Both the position numbers and the translations under genes were made by a program. The notes under the pieces were generated by a model. It did no database searches and had not been told where the DNA came from. It was given only the letters and a program-made list of their open reading frames with translations. A stretch of 64,000 nt of DNA from Streptomyces sp. NBC_01016 (GTDB lineage Bacteria > Actinomycetota > Actinomycetes > Streptomycetales > Streptomycetaceae): the NCBI RefSeq assembly GCF_026341035.1, contig NZ_JAPEOQ010000002.1, forward strand, positions 2,790,001 through 2,854,000. Reading direction: 5' to 3'. The first letter of the stretch is position 1, and the number at the start of each line of letters is the position of its first letter. Positions 8,543-16,970 of this stretch are shown piece after piece.

Positions 8543-9220
8543 ATGCCGAGCCAGAACACGTTCCTCAGCAAGAGCGATCTCGCCTACGCGGAACTGCGCG
8601 ACCAGATCCTCACCGGCAGCCTCCCGGCCGGCTCCCGTCTCGCCCAGTACGACCTCGCCGACTCGCTCAACATGAGCATCACGCCGCTGCGCGAGGCCAT
8701 CCGGCGCCTCAGCAGCGAGGGACTGCTCACCGTCGAGACCCACCGCGACGTACGGGTGTCGACCATGACCGCCGACGAGGCCCGCCAGCTCTTCGAGGTC
8801 CGCCTCTCTCTGGACCCCACCGCGGCCGAACTCGCCGCCACGCGCCGCACCGAGACCGACATCGCCGCGATGCGGGCCGCCGTCGCCGACCTGCTCCCGG
8901 TCACGCGCAAGTGGGGCGAGGAAGCCCTCACCGCCCACCGCGTCTTCCATCAGACGCTCTACCGGGCCTCGCACAACGACGTGCTCATCAAGATGCTCGA
9001 CGACCTGTGGGACAAGTCCGACCGCTACCGCCGCCTCGGCCTCGACCTGCCGCCCGGCGACGAACCGCGCACCCGCGACCTCGAGGAACATCAGCGTCTG
9101 GTCGACCTCATCGTGGACGGCCAGGCGGCCCAGGCCGCGCAACTCATGCGCGACCACATCACCAACAGCCTGACCGCCACGGCGATCAGCGCTCTAGAGG
9201 ACCTCGAGAACCGTTCGTAG
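8543..9220 (+). CDS. GntR-family regulator, FCD domain
   Basis: A 225-residue regulator. Residues 8-75 form the winged helix (YAELRDQILTGSLPAGSRLA, then MSITPLREAIRRLSSEGLL) and residues 85-215 the all-helical FCD ligand domain with the metal/ligand His pattern (HRVFHQTLY, EEHQRLVDLI). The ATG at 8543 is preferred because it begins just before the domain; an upstream start at 8462 would overlap the control region. Divergent from the tartrate dehydratase gene, it probably represses tarD-dctA until tartrate is present. Confidence 0.88.
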   Translation: MPSQNTFLSKSDLAYAELRDQILTGSLPAGSRLAQYDLADSLNMSITPLREAIRRLSSEGLLTVETHRDVRVSTMTADEARQLFEVRLSLDPTAAELAATRRTETDIAAMRAAVADLLPVTRKWGEEALTAHRVFHQTLYRASHNDVLIKMLDDLWDKSDRYRRLGLDLPPGDEPRTRDLEEHQRLVDLIVDGQAAQAAQLMRDHITNSLTATAISALEDLENRS

Positions 9221-9278
9221 TTCGTAGGACGAGAGCGATGCGCGCCCCGGACGCGCGCCCGACTGTTCCTACGGGTTC

Positions 9279-10409
9279 CTACGGGCGGGACGCCAGAGCG
9301 ACGTCAATGGCCGTCCAGGCCATGCCGGTTGCCCCGTCGAGTACGGCACGGTCCGCCGCCTGTGTGGTGCACGCGGCGGTGAATTCCGGTTGGTGGTTGA
9401 CCGCGGGGCCGCAGTCGAGTCCGAGCATGGGGTGGATGGTGGGCACGACATGGGAGACGTTCCCCATGTCGGTGGCGGCGCCCGCGACACTGTTCGGCAG
9501 TTCGGGGAAATGGCGGCCGAGCGCCGTCGCGTTGGCGACCCACAGGTCCAACAGGCCCTGGTCCGGCCGGAGATCGGCGTAGTCGGGGCCGACCGGCGTG
9601 GTGGACAGGTCGCAGCCGGTGGCCAGCGCGCCGGCCTCGAAGCACCGGTGCACCCGCTCCGCCAGGGGCCGCAGGGCGTCCAGGCTGTCGCTGCGTACGA
9701 TCCAGTGGCCGCGGCTGGTGTCGGGGATGATGTTGGCGGCGGAGCCGGCCTGGGTGACGATGCCGTGGATGCGATCGGATGCGGCCGTCTGCTGGCGCAG
9801 CAGCCCGATGCCCATCTGGGCGAGGGTCATGGCGTCCGCCGCGTTGATGCCCAGCTCGGGATAGGCACCGGCGTGCGCCGCCTTGCCTTTGTAGGTCACA
9901 TCGAACTGGGTGACGGCCAGGCCGGGCATCGCCGCCATCTCGACCGCGGCCGGATGCACCATCATGGCCGCGTGCACGCCGTCGAAGGCGCCCTTGTCCA
10001 GCATCAGAACCTTGCCGCCGCCTCCCTCCTCTGCGGGAGTGCCCAACACCCGTACGGTCAGGCCGAGGTCGTCCGCCAAGGGGGCGAGTCCAATACCGGC
10101 GCCGACCGCCGCTGCGGCGATGATGTTGTGGCCGCAGGCGTGTCCGATGTCGGGCAGGGCGTCGTACTCCGCGCAGATCGCGATGTGCGTCGGCCCGGTG
10201 CCGATCGTTGCCTCCACGGCGGTCGGCAGCCCGCAGTACCCGTGCCGGACCTCGAACCCCGCGTCGCTGAGGGCGTCGGCGACCCATCGGCTGGCGAGGT
10301 ACTCCTCGAAGGCCAACTCCGGGTGGGCGTGGATGCGGTGGGACAGGGCGATCAGGTCGTCCGCCGCGGCTCGGATGTGCTGTGCCGCGGCCTGCTTCGT
10401 GGCGGTCAT
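9279..10409 (-). CDS. M20-family amidohydrolase (ACY1L2/AbgB-like)
   Basis: A 376-residue M20D metallohydrolase. Motifs are intact: EYDALPDIGHACGHN with metal-binding Cys/His, GTPAEEGGGGK with the catalytic Glu pair, the MMVHPA histidine and a late GNVSHVVP histidine. Such enzymes cleave amide bonds of N-acyl or aminobenzoyl amino acids in the cytoplasm. The ATG overlaps the stop of the aldehyde dehydrogenase gene by four bases (ATGA), so translation is coupled. A longer frame upstream reads through the dehydrogenase and is not used. Its partners make alcohol-to-acid oxidation followed or preceded by deacylation likely; the substrate is unknown. Confidence 0.87.
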   Translation of the reverse strand: MTATKQAAAQHIRAAADDLIALSHRIHAHPELAFEEYLASRWVADALSDAGFEVRHGYCGLPTAVEATIGTGPTHIAICAEYDALPDIGHACGHNIIAAAAVGAGIGLAPLADDLGLTVRVLGTPAEEGGGGKVLMLDKGAFDGVHAAMMVHPAAVEMAAMPGLAVTQFDVTYKGKAAHAGAYPELGINAADAMTLAQMGIGLLRQQTAASDRIHGIVTQAGSAANIIPDTSRGHWIVRSDSLDALRPLAERVHRCFEAGALATGCDLSTTPVGPDYADLRPDQGLLDLWVANATALGRHFPELPNSVAGAATDMGNVSHVVPTIHPMLGLDCGPAVNHQPEFTAACTTQAADRAVLDGATGMAWTAIDVALASRP

Positions 10410-11854
10410 CGGGCGACCGCCGGGGCGGTGGCGGCGATGTGCACGGCGGCGGGCCGGGTCGCGGCGTCGTACGCGGCACGCGCTCCGGTGGCCCCCATGC
10501 CGCTGTCGCGGGCGGGTTCGTAGAGCCGCTCGGGGCCGCCGCCCTGCCACTGGTTGACCCAGACGACACCTACGGGAAGGTGTGCGGCTGCCGCGATGTG
10601 CTCGGGGTCGTCGGTGTACACGGTGGCGGCGAGGCCGTAGCGCGATGCGGCCGCGCGGGTGAGGCCTTCCTCGAAGTCGGCCACGACGGATATGGGTGCC
10701 ACGGGACCGAACGTCTCCTCGGTCATCACGAGCATGGTGTCGTCGACTCCGGTGAGCACGGTCGCCGGGTAGAAGTAGCCGCGACGTTCCGGTACGGCTC
10801 CGCCGGTGCGCACGGTGGCGCCCTTGGCGACGGCGTCCTCGACATGGCGTCGTACGGTGTCGCGTTGGCGCGCGTCCACGAGCGGTCCGAGCACCGTGGC
10901 GGGGTCGAGACCGTCGCCGATGGTGAAGGTCCGCGCCGCGGCGACGAGGGCCTCGACGAACGCGTCCGCGATGCGCTCATGGACGTAGATCCGCTCCATG
11001 GAGGTGCAGATCTGACCGGTGTTGATGAACGCGCCGAACGCCACGGCCTGCGCGGTGGCGACCGGGTCCACTCCCGCGTCGATCACGACGGGGTCCTTGC
11101 CACCGAGTTCGAGCACGCAGCGGTTCAGACGCTGTCCGGTCGCCGCCCCCACGGCGCGGCCGGCCCCGACCGAGCCGGTGAAGTGGACGAGCCGTAGGTC
11201 TTCGTGCTCCGCCAGCGCCGCGCCGGTGCGGCCGTCGCCCAGGACCAGGTTCAGCACACCTGGGGGCAGCCCGGAGGAGGCGGCCAGCTCGAACAGCCGC
11301 ACCGTGGACAGAGGGGACCGCTCGGAGGGCTTGACCACGACGGTGTTCCCCGCGGCGAGCAGCGGGCCCAGGGCGCCGAGGACCATGGCGACGGGAAAGT
11401 TCCACGGGGTGATGACGGCGGTGACACCGAGCGGGTGGCGGACGATGTCGGTCCGCTCACTCTCAGGACCCGGACCGGTCACCGTTTCGCTGAACGGGTA
11501 GGTGAGCGCCTGGTCCGCGGCGGCCTTCAGCCCGGCCACCGCTCCGTCCACGAAAGTGCGCCCGATGCCGACCGGTTTGCCCATCTCTCGGCATTCCAGC
11601 TCGGCAAGTTCCGCGGCGTGCGCGGCGATTGCGTCGGCCCAGGCGTGAATGCGCTCCACGCGCCGCGCCACGGTGAGCGCGGCCCACTCACGCTGGGCGG
11701 CGCCCGCCGCGGCCACGGCGTGGTCGACGTCTTCGGCGTTGCCCGCGCGGAAGTTCGCGATGGCTTCCTCGGTGGCGGGGTTGACCACGGCGACGACGTC
11801 CTCGCCGACCGGTTCTTCCCACCGGCCGCCGATGAGGTTCTGGAGGGTTTCCAT
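10406..11854 (-). CDS. NAD(P)-dependent aldehyde dehydrogenase
   Basis: A 482-residue soluble aldehyde dehydrogenase of normal length. The nucleotide site is marked by PWNFPVAMVLGALGPLLAAG, the general base by the Glu in LELGGKDPV and the nucleophile by the Cys in NTGQICTSMER. It lies 104 bases after a GMC oxidoreductase gene and is coupled to an M20 hydrolase gene. The obvious reading is that it oxidises the aldehyde made by the GMC enzyme. With a GbsR-like regulator upstream, betaine aldehyde is one possible substrate, but the sequence does not settle this. Confidence 0.9.
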   Translation of the reverse strand: METLQNLIGGRWEEPVGEDVVAVVNPATEEAIANFRAGNAEDVDHAVAAAGAAQREWAALTVARRVERIHAWADAIAAHAAELAELECREMGKPVGIGRTFVDGAVAGLKAAADQALTYPFSETVTGPGPESERTDIVRHPLGVTAVITPWNFPVAMVLGALGPLLAAGNTVVVKPSERSPLSTVRLFELAASSGLPPGVLNLVLGDGRTGAALAEHEDLRLVHFTGSVGAGRAVGAATGQRLNRCVLELGGKDPVVIDAGVDPVATAQAVAFGAFINTGQICTSMERIYVHERIADAFVEALVAAARTFTIGDGLDPATVLGPLVDARQRDTVRRHVEDAVAKGATVRTGGAVPERRGYFYPATVLTGVDDTMLVMTEETFGPVAPISVVADFEEGLTRAAASRYGLAATVYTDDPEHIAAAAHLPVGVVWVNQWQGGGPERLYEPARDSGMGATGARAAYDAATRPAAVHIAATAPAVAR

Positions 11855-11958
11855 GGGCGTGGCCGTTTCTGTTCGGGGCGGGGCTCTGGGCTTTGTGCGG
11901 GGGTCTGTGCTTACGGGGCGGTGTCAGGTGTCTCGATACGAGACGGGGGCGACATGTG

Positions 11959-13545
11959 TCAGACGTCGAGCCGGTCCGCCATGAGTTCGCCGGTCATGAT
12001 GGCGGCGAGATTGGTGTTGGCCCGGGGCACGGAAGGGAAGATGGAGGCGTCCACGACCCGCAGCCCCCGGACACCTTGCACCCGGCACGCCGGGTCGACG
12101 ACCGTCCCGGCGGCGCCGGGCGCGCCCATCCGGCAGGTGCTCGTGCCGTGTTGGGCGTCGATGACCGTGGAGAGCAGGTGGTCGTCGAGGCTGCTGTCGT
12201 TCGCCAGGGCCGCGAACAGCGGGCCGTTCGCCTCTTCGACCGACCCGCCCAGGATGGCGGCCGTCTCGGCGCTGCCGCTCAACTCCACGAGGGCGCGCAC
12301 ACCTTCCCTCATCGGGGCGAGATCGCGCTCGTCGGACAGCATCCGCTGGGCGACGTACGGGTGCACCGAAGGGTCGGTGGAGACCAGGGTGAGCTCGCCG
12401 CGCGAGTGGGTCCGGTTCAGCCAGACACCGAAGGCACCTGCGTGGGCCTGGGTGTTGGCCGTGGCCATGGCCAGCACGTTCTGATTGAGCGAGACGAACA
12501 TGAGGTCGTCGGAGTGCGTACCCGTCCGGCTGGACCAGCGCACGCAGACGTTGGTGTGCCGGTCGTGCGGTGACTTGATGGCGGCCTCGGCCCGCAACGG
12601 CAGCGAGAGCACCGTCATCGCGTGGTCCTGCATACCGACACCGACCGGCAGGTCCTGACGCACCTTGATGCCCAGCGCCCGCAGCTGTTCGGCGGGGCCG
12701 ATGCCCGAGCGCAGCAGGATCGCGGGGGAGTGGATGACTCCCGCGCTGAGGACCACCTCGTCCGCGTACTCGGTGACGAGGGCTCCGTCGATCACCGCAC
12801 GCACACCGATCGCGCGGTCGTCGTCGAAGACGACGGTGTCCACCAGCGCGTTGCCGCGGATGGTGAGGCCGGGCAGGTCACGCGCCGGTTCGAGGTAGGC
12901 GTCGTTGACGGTGACGCGGCGGGCGGCGCGGGAGTTGATCGGGTAGGGGGAAACGCCGGTGGCGCCAGGGGCGTTGACGTCGGGCGCCCAGCCGAACCCC
13001 GCCGCCAGGGCCGAGTCGGCCAGGGCCCGGTCGACGCTTCCCCAGGCGTCCTTCGGGGCCCGGTGGATCGGGGTCGGTCCGCCGCGGCCGTGGTACGGCT
13101 GGTCGCCGAATGCGTCGTCGTCCTCCAGCTTGGCGAAGTAGGGCAGCACGTCGTCGGGCGCCCATCCGGTACAGCCGAGCCGGGCCCACTCCTCGAAGTC
13201 CGCCATCGGCGGCCGGATCGCGATCTGGCCGTTGACGGACGAACTGCCGCCCACGCCTCGGCCGCGCCAGTACGGGACCTGCGGCTGCTTCTCGGTGCGC
13301 GAGGAGTTCAGGCCGGTCCATACGAGATGTTCCGAGGCCGCGGGATCCATGAGCGCCACTACGGGGTTGGGCGAGCGCCACGCCTCCGGCATCTGCGCCG
13401 AGCGGTAGTCGGGTCCCGCCTCCAGCAGGAGGACCCGTCGGCCGCGAGCGGCGGCGCGGGCGGCGATCGCCGCACCCGCGGAGCCCGCGCCGACGACGAT
13501 CAGGTCGCGAACATGCCGTGCCGTCTCGTGCTGTGCGTGTGCCAT
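11959..13545 (-). CDS. GMC-family FAD oxidoreductase (choline dehydrogenase-like)
   Basis: A 528-residue flavoprotein. The FAD dinucleotide fold opens the protein (LIVVGAGSAGAAIAARAA, about residues 16-33), the GMC signature follows (RGRGVGGSSSVNGQ), and the C-terminal active-site His lies in DAQHGTSTCRMG. It is the size and architecture of choline dehydrogenase and related alcohol oxidases. First gene of the GMC/aldehyde dehydrogenase/M20 operon and divergent from a GbsR/MarR-type regulator, a pairing known from choline-to-betaine operons. Choline is a fair guess; other primary alcohols are possible. Confidence 0.9.
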   Translation of the reverse strand: MAHAQHETARHVRDLIVVGAGSAGAAIAARAAARGRRVLLLEAGPDYRSAQMPEAWRSPNPVVALMDPAASEHLVWTGLNSSRTEKQPQVPYWRGRGVGGSSSVNGQIAIRPPMADFEEWARLGCTGWAPDDVLPYFAKLEDDDAFGDQPYHGRGGPTPIHRAPKDAWGSVDRALADSALAAGFGWAPDVNAPGATGVSPYPINSRAARRVTVNDAYLEPARDLPGLTIRGNALVDTVVFDDDRAIGVRAVIDGALVTEYADEVVLSAGVIHSPAILLRSGIGPAEQLRALGIKVRQDLPVGVGMQDHAMTVLSLPLRAEAAIKSPHDRHTNVCVRWSSRTGTHSDDLMFVSLNQNVLAMATANTQAHAGAFGVWLNRTHSRGELTLVSTDPSVHPYVAQRMLSDERDLAPMREGVRALVELSGSAETAAILGGSVEEANGPLFAALANDSSLDDHLLSTVIDAQHGTSTCRMGAPGAAGTVVDPACRVQGVRGLRVVDASIFPSVPRANTNLAAIMTGELMADRLDV

Positions 13546-13617
13546 CTCGACTCCTTGATGCGGGAGCGTCCCGCACCGGTGAGTCCTGCGCGGATGCTGG
13601 TAATCTGACGCACAAGG

Positions 13618-13641
13618 AAAGTTCAGTCAAGAATGAATTTT
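13618..13641. promoter_or_regulatory. Inverted repeat in GMC/GbsR divergent promoter
   Basis: AAAGTTCA, eight bases, TGAATTTT: 7 of 8 pairs match. The site is strikingly AT-rich for this genome and lies in the 122-base gap between the divergent GMC oxidoreductase and regulator genes. It is a candidate operator for the regulator. Confidence 0.5.
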
Positions 13642-13667
13642 CACTTTTTTCCGTACGGGGAGGATCG

Positions 13668-14195
13668 GTGCCGCCAGCCGCCGACAACGGCTCAGCCATG
13701 GGCGATGGGGCCTCGGCCATGGACGACGGGGCCTCAGCGGTGGGGACGGACGGGCCGCTGGTCGAGGACTTCGGCCGGCGGATCGGTCGCGCGATGGGAT
13801 GGCCGCCGATAGCCGGACGGCTGGCGGGGGTCCTGATGCTCAGCCCCACCCCCATGACGCTGTCGGAACTCCAGGAGACGCTGGGGGCCAGCAAGGGTTC
13901 GACGTCGGAGATGACCCGCCTGCTCATCGCGAACGGCACGGTCGAACGGGTCAAGGTGCCCGGCGTGCGCCAAGCCGGTTACGTATGGCGCGACGACGCG
14001 TGGAGCGGCTGCCTCCAGCACCAGCTCGCCCAGACCGAGCAGCTGCTCGAACTCGCAAAGTCCGCGCAGGAGCGGGGAGTTGGCATGCCGGAGGCCCAGC
14101 AGGCGCGGCTGCGCGACATGCACACCTACTACGACTTCATGGTGCGGCAGCTGCGACGCCTGCTGGACGAATACCGTCAACTGCACGCCGGGTAG
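13668..14195 (+). CDS. GbsR/MarR-type transcriptional regulator
   Basis: A 175-residue protein with a winged-helix domain (about residues 25-100; LSPTPMTLSELQETLGASKG then STSEMTRLL) and a C-terminal helical part for dimer formation. This is the GbsR subclass of MarR-like regulators, best known for control of choline and betaine genes. GGGGAGGA at 13657-13664 favours the GTG at 13668; frames starting further up would enter the divergent gene. The first 25 residues repeat Gly-Ala-Ser-Ala-Met/Val and look unstructured. It likely controls the divergent GMC operon. Confidence 0.8.
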   Translation: MPPAADNGSAMGDGASAMDDGASAVGTDGPLVEDFGRRIGRAMGWPPIAGRLAGVLMLSPTPMTLSELQETLGASKGSTSEMTRLLIANGTVERVKVPGVRQAGYVWRDDAWSGCLQHQLAQTEQLLELAKSAQERGVGMPEAQQARLRDMHTYYDFMVRQLRRLLDEYRQLHAG

Positions 14196-14198
14196 CGG

Positions 14199-15242
14199 TC
14201 AGTCGAGGTCGGACATGTCGAGCACGAACCGGTAGCGGACGTCGTTCCGCTCCAGGCGTTCGAGAGCCGTGTTCACTTGGGACGAGGGCAGCAGCTCGAT
14301 GTCGGCGGTGATGCCGTGTTCGGCGCAGAAGCGCAGCATGGCGGCGGTGGACGGGCGGCCACCGCTGCCGGCGGAGCTGAGCTTCTTGCGGCCGATGAGC
14401 AGGTCCAGGGTGTCCACGGTGACAGGCCCGAGGTGTCCGAGGTGGCTGAGCGTGCCGTCCATGGCGGTCACACGCAGGTACGGGGCCAGGTCGTGTGGCG
14501 CCGAGATGGTGTCGATGACGACATCGAACCGGTCGCGGACCGCTTCCATCTGCTTCGGGTCGGTGGACACCACGAACCCCTGCGCCCCCAGGGCGCGCGC
14601 CTCCTCGGCCTTGTCCGGGGTCCGGCTGATGACGGAGGTCGTGGCCCCGAGCGCGGCCGCCATCTTGACCGCGAGGTGTCCCAGGCCGCCAAGTCCGGCC
14701 ACGGCGACGGTACTTCCAGGTCCCACGCCGAGCGCCTGCAACGGTTCCCAGACGGTGACTCCCGCGCAGAGCAGTGGAGCCGTGGCGGCCGCGTCGAGCC
14801 CCGCGGGCAGGCGGTAGGCGAAGCGGTGGCTCACGACGTACTCCCGTGAGTACCCGCCCAATGTGGTCGAGCCGTCCTGCCGGTCGGCTCCGCCATAGGT
14901 CAGTGTCGGGAACTCACGACAGAAGTTCTCCTGGCCCGCCTGGCACATGCGGCACTTTCCGCACGAGTCGACGATGTTGCCGACGGCCACGGGGTCGCCC
15001 GGAGCGAAGTCGGCGACCGCGCCGCCGACCTCGGTCACCACGCCCGTGAACTCATGCCCGGGCACGAGCACGCCGTTCGCGTCGCTCCCGTGTGCCTCCA
15101 GCGCGTGCAGGTCCGTATGGCAGACACCGCAGTACTCGATGCGCACCGCGATGTCGTCCGGGCGCAGGTCCCGGCGCTCCAGTGCTGCACGGCGCAGAGT
15201 CCGCGTCGTGCCGTCCGCCTGCCATCCGGTCGTGGAACGCAT
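14199..15242 (-). CDS. Zinc-dependent alcohol dehydrogenase (MDR superfamily)
   Basis: A 347-residue medium-chain dehydrogenase. Catalytic zinc ligands are seen in CGVCHTD and GHEFTG, the structural zinc loop in CGKCRMCQ with its fourth Cys at ENFC, and the NAD(P) fold in VAGLGGLGHLAVKMA. It is closest in pattern to the cinnamyl alcohol dehydrogenase/YahK group that reduces aldehydes. TAGGAG six bases upstream selects the ATG at 15242 over a TTG six bases further up. It faces a TetR regulator across a promoter with two matching operators and is probably induced by a toxic aldehyde or alcohol. Confidence 0.9.
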   Translation of the reverse strand: MRSTTGWQADGTTRTLRRAALERRDLRPDDIAVRIEYCGVCHTDLHALEAHGSDANGVLVPGHEFTGVVTEVGGAVADFAPGDPVAVGNIVDSCGKCRMCQAGQENFCREFPTLTYGGADRQDGSTTLGGYSREYVVSHRFAYRLPAGLDAAATAPLLCAGVTVWEPLQALGVGPGSTVAVAGLGGLGHLAVKMAAALGATTSVISRTPDKAEEARALGAQGFVVSTDPKQMEAVRDRFDVVIDTISAPHDLAPYLRVTAMDGTLSHLGHLGPVTVDTLDLLIGRKKLSSAGSGGRPSTAAMLRFCAEHGITADIELLPSSQVNTALERLERNDVRYRFVLDMSDLD

Positions 15243-15256
15243 CGCCAACTCCTAAG

Positions 15257-15324
15257 ACAGACTGTTCGGTCTGTTTCACGGTAGGCGCACACGGGTCGAG
15301 AAGCAAACAGACGAGTCGGTCTGT
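15257..15324. promoter_or_regulatory. Two TetR operators in tandem
   Basis: The pattern ACAGAC-N6-GTCTGT occurs twice, at 15257-15274 and 15307-15324, exactly 50 bases apart. Both have perfect six-base arms. They fill the gap between the alcohol dehydrogenase and the TetR gene and are near-certain binding sites of the latter. Confidence 0.8.
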
Positions 15325-15337
15325 TACGGTGCGAGGC

Positions 15338-15934
15338 ATGCCCGACCAGCCATCCAGCAGCCGCGGAGCGGCGACGTATCAGCGCATCGTCGACGTCGCC
15401 ACACAGGAATTCGCCGAGTACGGCATCGCCGGTGCACGCATCGAGCGGATCATCGCCGCCGCGCGCACCAACAAGGCGCAGCTCTATGGCTACTTCGGCA
15501 ACAAGGAACAGCTCTTCGACGCGATCTTCTTCGCCTCACTGGAGCGGATCACCAATGTCGTCTCCATCGACGCCGAGGACCTCGCCGACTGGGCGGTGCG
15601 CCTCTACGACGAGTACCTCAGCCGCCCCGATCTGATCCGGCTCGCGACCTGGGCGCGCCTGGAGCGCCGCCCGACCGGGCACCTCGTGGCGGACCACGAC
15701 CACTACGACGACCACAAACTCCGCGCCATCGCGGAGGCGCAGGCCGCCGGGCGCATCAGGCAGGGGGATCCCTTCGACGTGATGGCCATGGTCATCGCCA
15801 TGTCCATGGCCTGGTCCCCGGTGAGCAACGTCTACGCAGCCTCCGCCGAGGAGCCCGCGAGCGTGCACGACCAGCGGCGCGCCCTGCTCAGGGACTGTGT
15901 GAGCCGTGCCGTGGCCCCGGACCGGGGGGCCTGA
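15338..15934 (+). CDS. TetR-family regulator
   Basis: A 198-residue TetR/AcrR repressor. The DNA-binding domain is at residues 10-57 (IVDVATQEFAEYGIAG, then TNKAQLYGYFGNKEQLF), followed by a helical ligand domain with the C-terminal type seen in many aldehyde or stress repressors. The ATG at 15338 directly follows GCGAGG and places the domain at the N-terminus; the open frame reaches further up but only through the operator region. Divergent from a zinc alcohol dehydrogenase, with a pair of 18-base palindromes between, so it likely represses both. Confidence 0.9.
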   Translation: MPDQPSSSRGAATYQRIVDVATQEFAEYGIAGARIERIIAAARTNKAQLYGYFGNKEQLFDAIFFASLERITNVVSIDAEDLADWAVRLYDEYLSRPDLIRLATWARLERRPTGHLVADHDHYDDHKLRAIAEAQAAGRIRQGDPFDVMAMVIAMSMAWSPVSNVYAASAEEPASVHDQRRALLRDCVSRAVAPDRGA

Positions 15935-15986
15935 GTACACGAGCCCCGGGCCGGGAGAGCTGGGCGGGCCACGACGGTTCGGGGCG

Positions 15987-16943
15987 TCAGTCCCAGACCA
16001 GGTTGAGGGTGCGTTCGAAGTTGATGTATCCGGCGCGGGCGAAGGACTTCGCCATGGGGACGTTGTCGAGGTCCGTCGATGCCCTGATCCGGTCGACGCC
16101 CTCGGCGGCCAGGACGCGGGTGCCCTCGGCGAGGATCTCGTCGATGTGGCCGTTGCCGCGGTGTGCGGGCAGGACACCGAGGTACGCGATGATCGGGTGG
16201 TAGCTGTTGCGCGCCGGGACGACGAAGCCCACCGGGCCGCCGCCGTCGGGGAGTTCGGCGATGCGCCACCATTCGTGCGGGCTCTTGAACCCGGCGAACT
16301 CTTCGTCGTAATGCCGTTCCGCCGCCTCGCGCCGACTCAGCCCGGACGCCAGGTCCGCCTGGCCGTGGGTATCGAGGGTGCCCTCCATGACCGGGGTCAT
16401 CAGGGCGAGGAGGTCCTCCCGGTCGGCCACCGGGCGGAAGACGAGACGCCCCTTGGACTCCGGGAGCGGGGACGTCGGGGTCCACTGCAGGCGCAGCCGC
16501 TCGACCAGCAGCCGTGCGCCCGTGCTCTCCAGTACGCGCGTGCGGGACTCGACCACCTCGCGGGCCGCGGGGTCGTCGTGCCAGTCGGGCGGGACGAAGC
16601 GGCTGTACTCCGGCAGCTTCGCGCCCGCCGGGAAGACGGCCGCCGTCGCCGTCCTGAACAGGCGCAGGCCGATCTCGTCGCGGTCGGCCCGTGGCAGCGT
16701 GTCGTCGACGTCGAAGAAGTCGAACTGCAGCGGGGCATCACCGCCCGGGCTCGTCCACCAGGCGAGCCGGGCAAGAAGACGGTCGCCGTCCAGGGCCACC
16801 CAGGTCCACTCCGGGCGACGGCGGCCGCCGTCGAAGTCGTCGGCCAGTTCGTGGTCGAGGACGTAGGGGAGCCGGCAGAAGAGATCGAGCTCCTCGGGGC
16901 CGGTCAGAGGTCTGTAATGCACCGATGCCAGGGCCGGGTTCAC
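15987..16943 (-). CDS. GNAT-family N-acetyltransferase
   Basis: A 318-residue protein with a C-terminal GNAT domain. The acetyl-CoA loop is seen in LGVLPAHRGNGHIDEIL, and the final beta strand in FARAGYINFERTL. The first 150 residues are a less conserved GNAT-like half, giving a tandem arrangement common in actinomycetes. The acceptor is unknown. It ends 53 bases from the end of the convergent TetR gene and lies just downstream of the streptogramin lyase-like gene, 27 bases away on the same strand, so the two may be cotranscribed. Acetyltransferase next to Vgb-like protein would fit a drug-modifying pair, but this is speculation. Confidence 0.82.
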   Translation of the reverse strand: MNPALASVHYRPLTGPEELDLFCRLPYVLDHELADDFDGGRRRPEWTWVALDGDRLLARLAWWTSPGGDAPLQFDFFDVDDTLPRADRDEIGLRLFRTATAAVFPAGAKLPEYSRFVPPDWHDDPAAREVVESRTRVLESTGARLLVERLRLQWTPTSPLPESKGRLVFRPVADREDLLALMTPVMEGTLDTHGQADLASGLSRREAAERHYDEEFAGFKSPHEWWRIAELPDGGGPVGFVVPARNSYHPIIAYLGVLPAHRGNGHIDEILAEGTRVLAAEGVDRIRASTDLDNVPMAKSFARAGYINFERTLNLVWD

Positions 16944-16970
16944 TTCAACTCCTTTGAAGGGGGACAGTGT

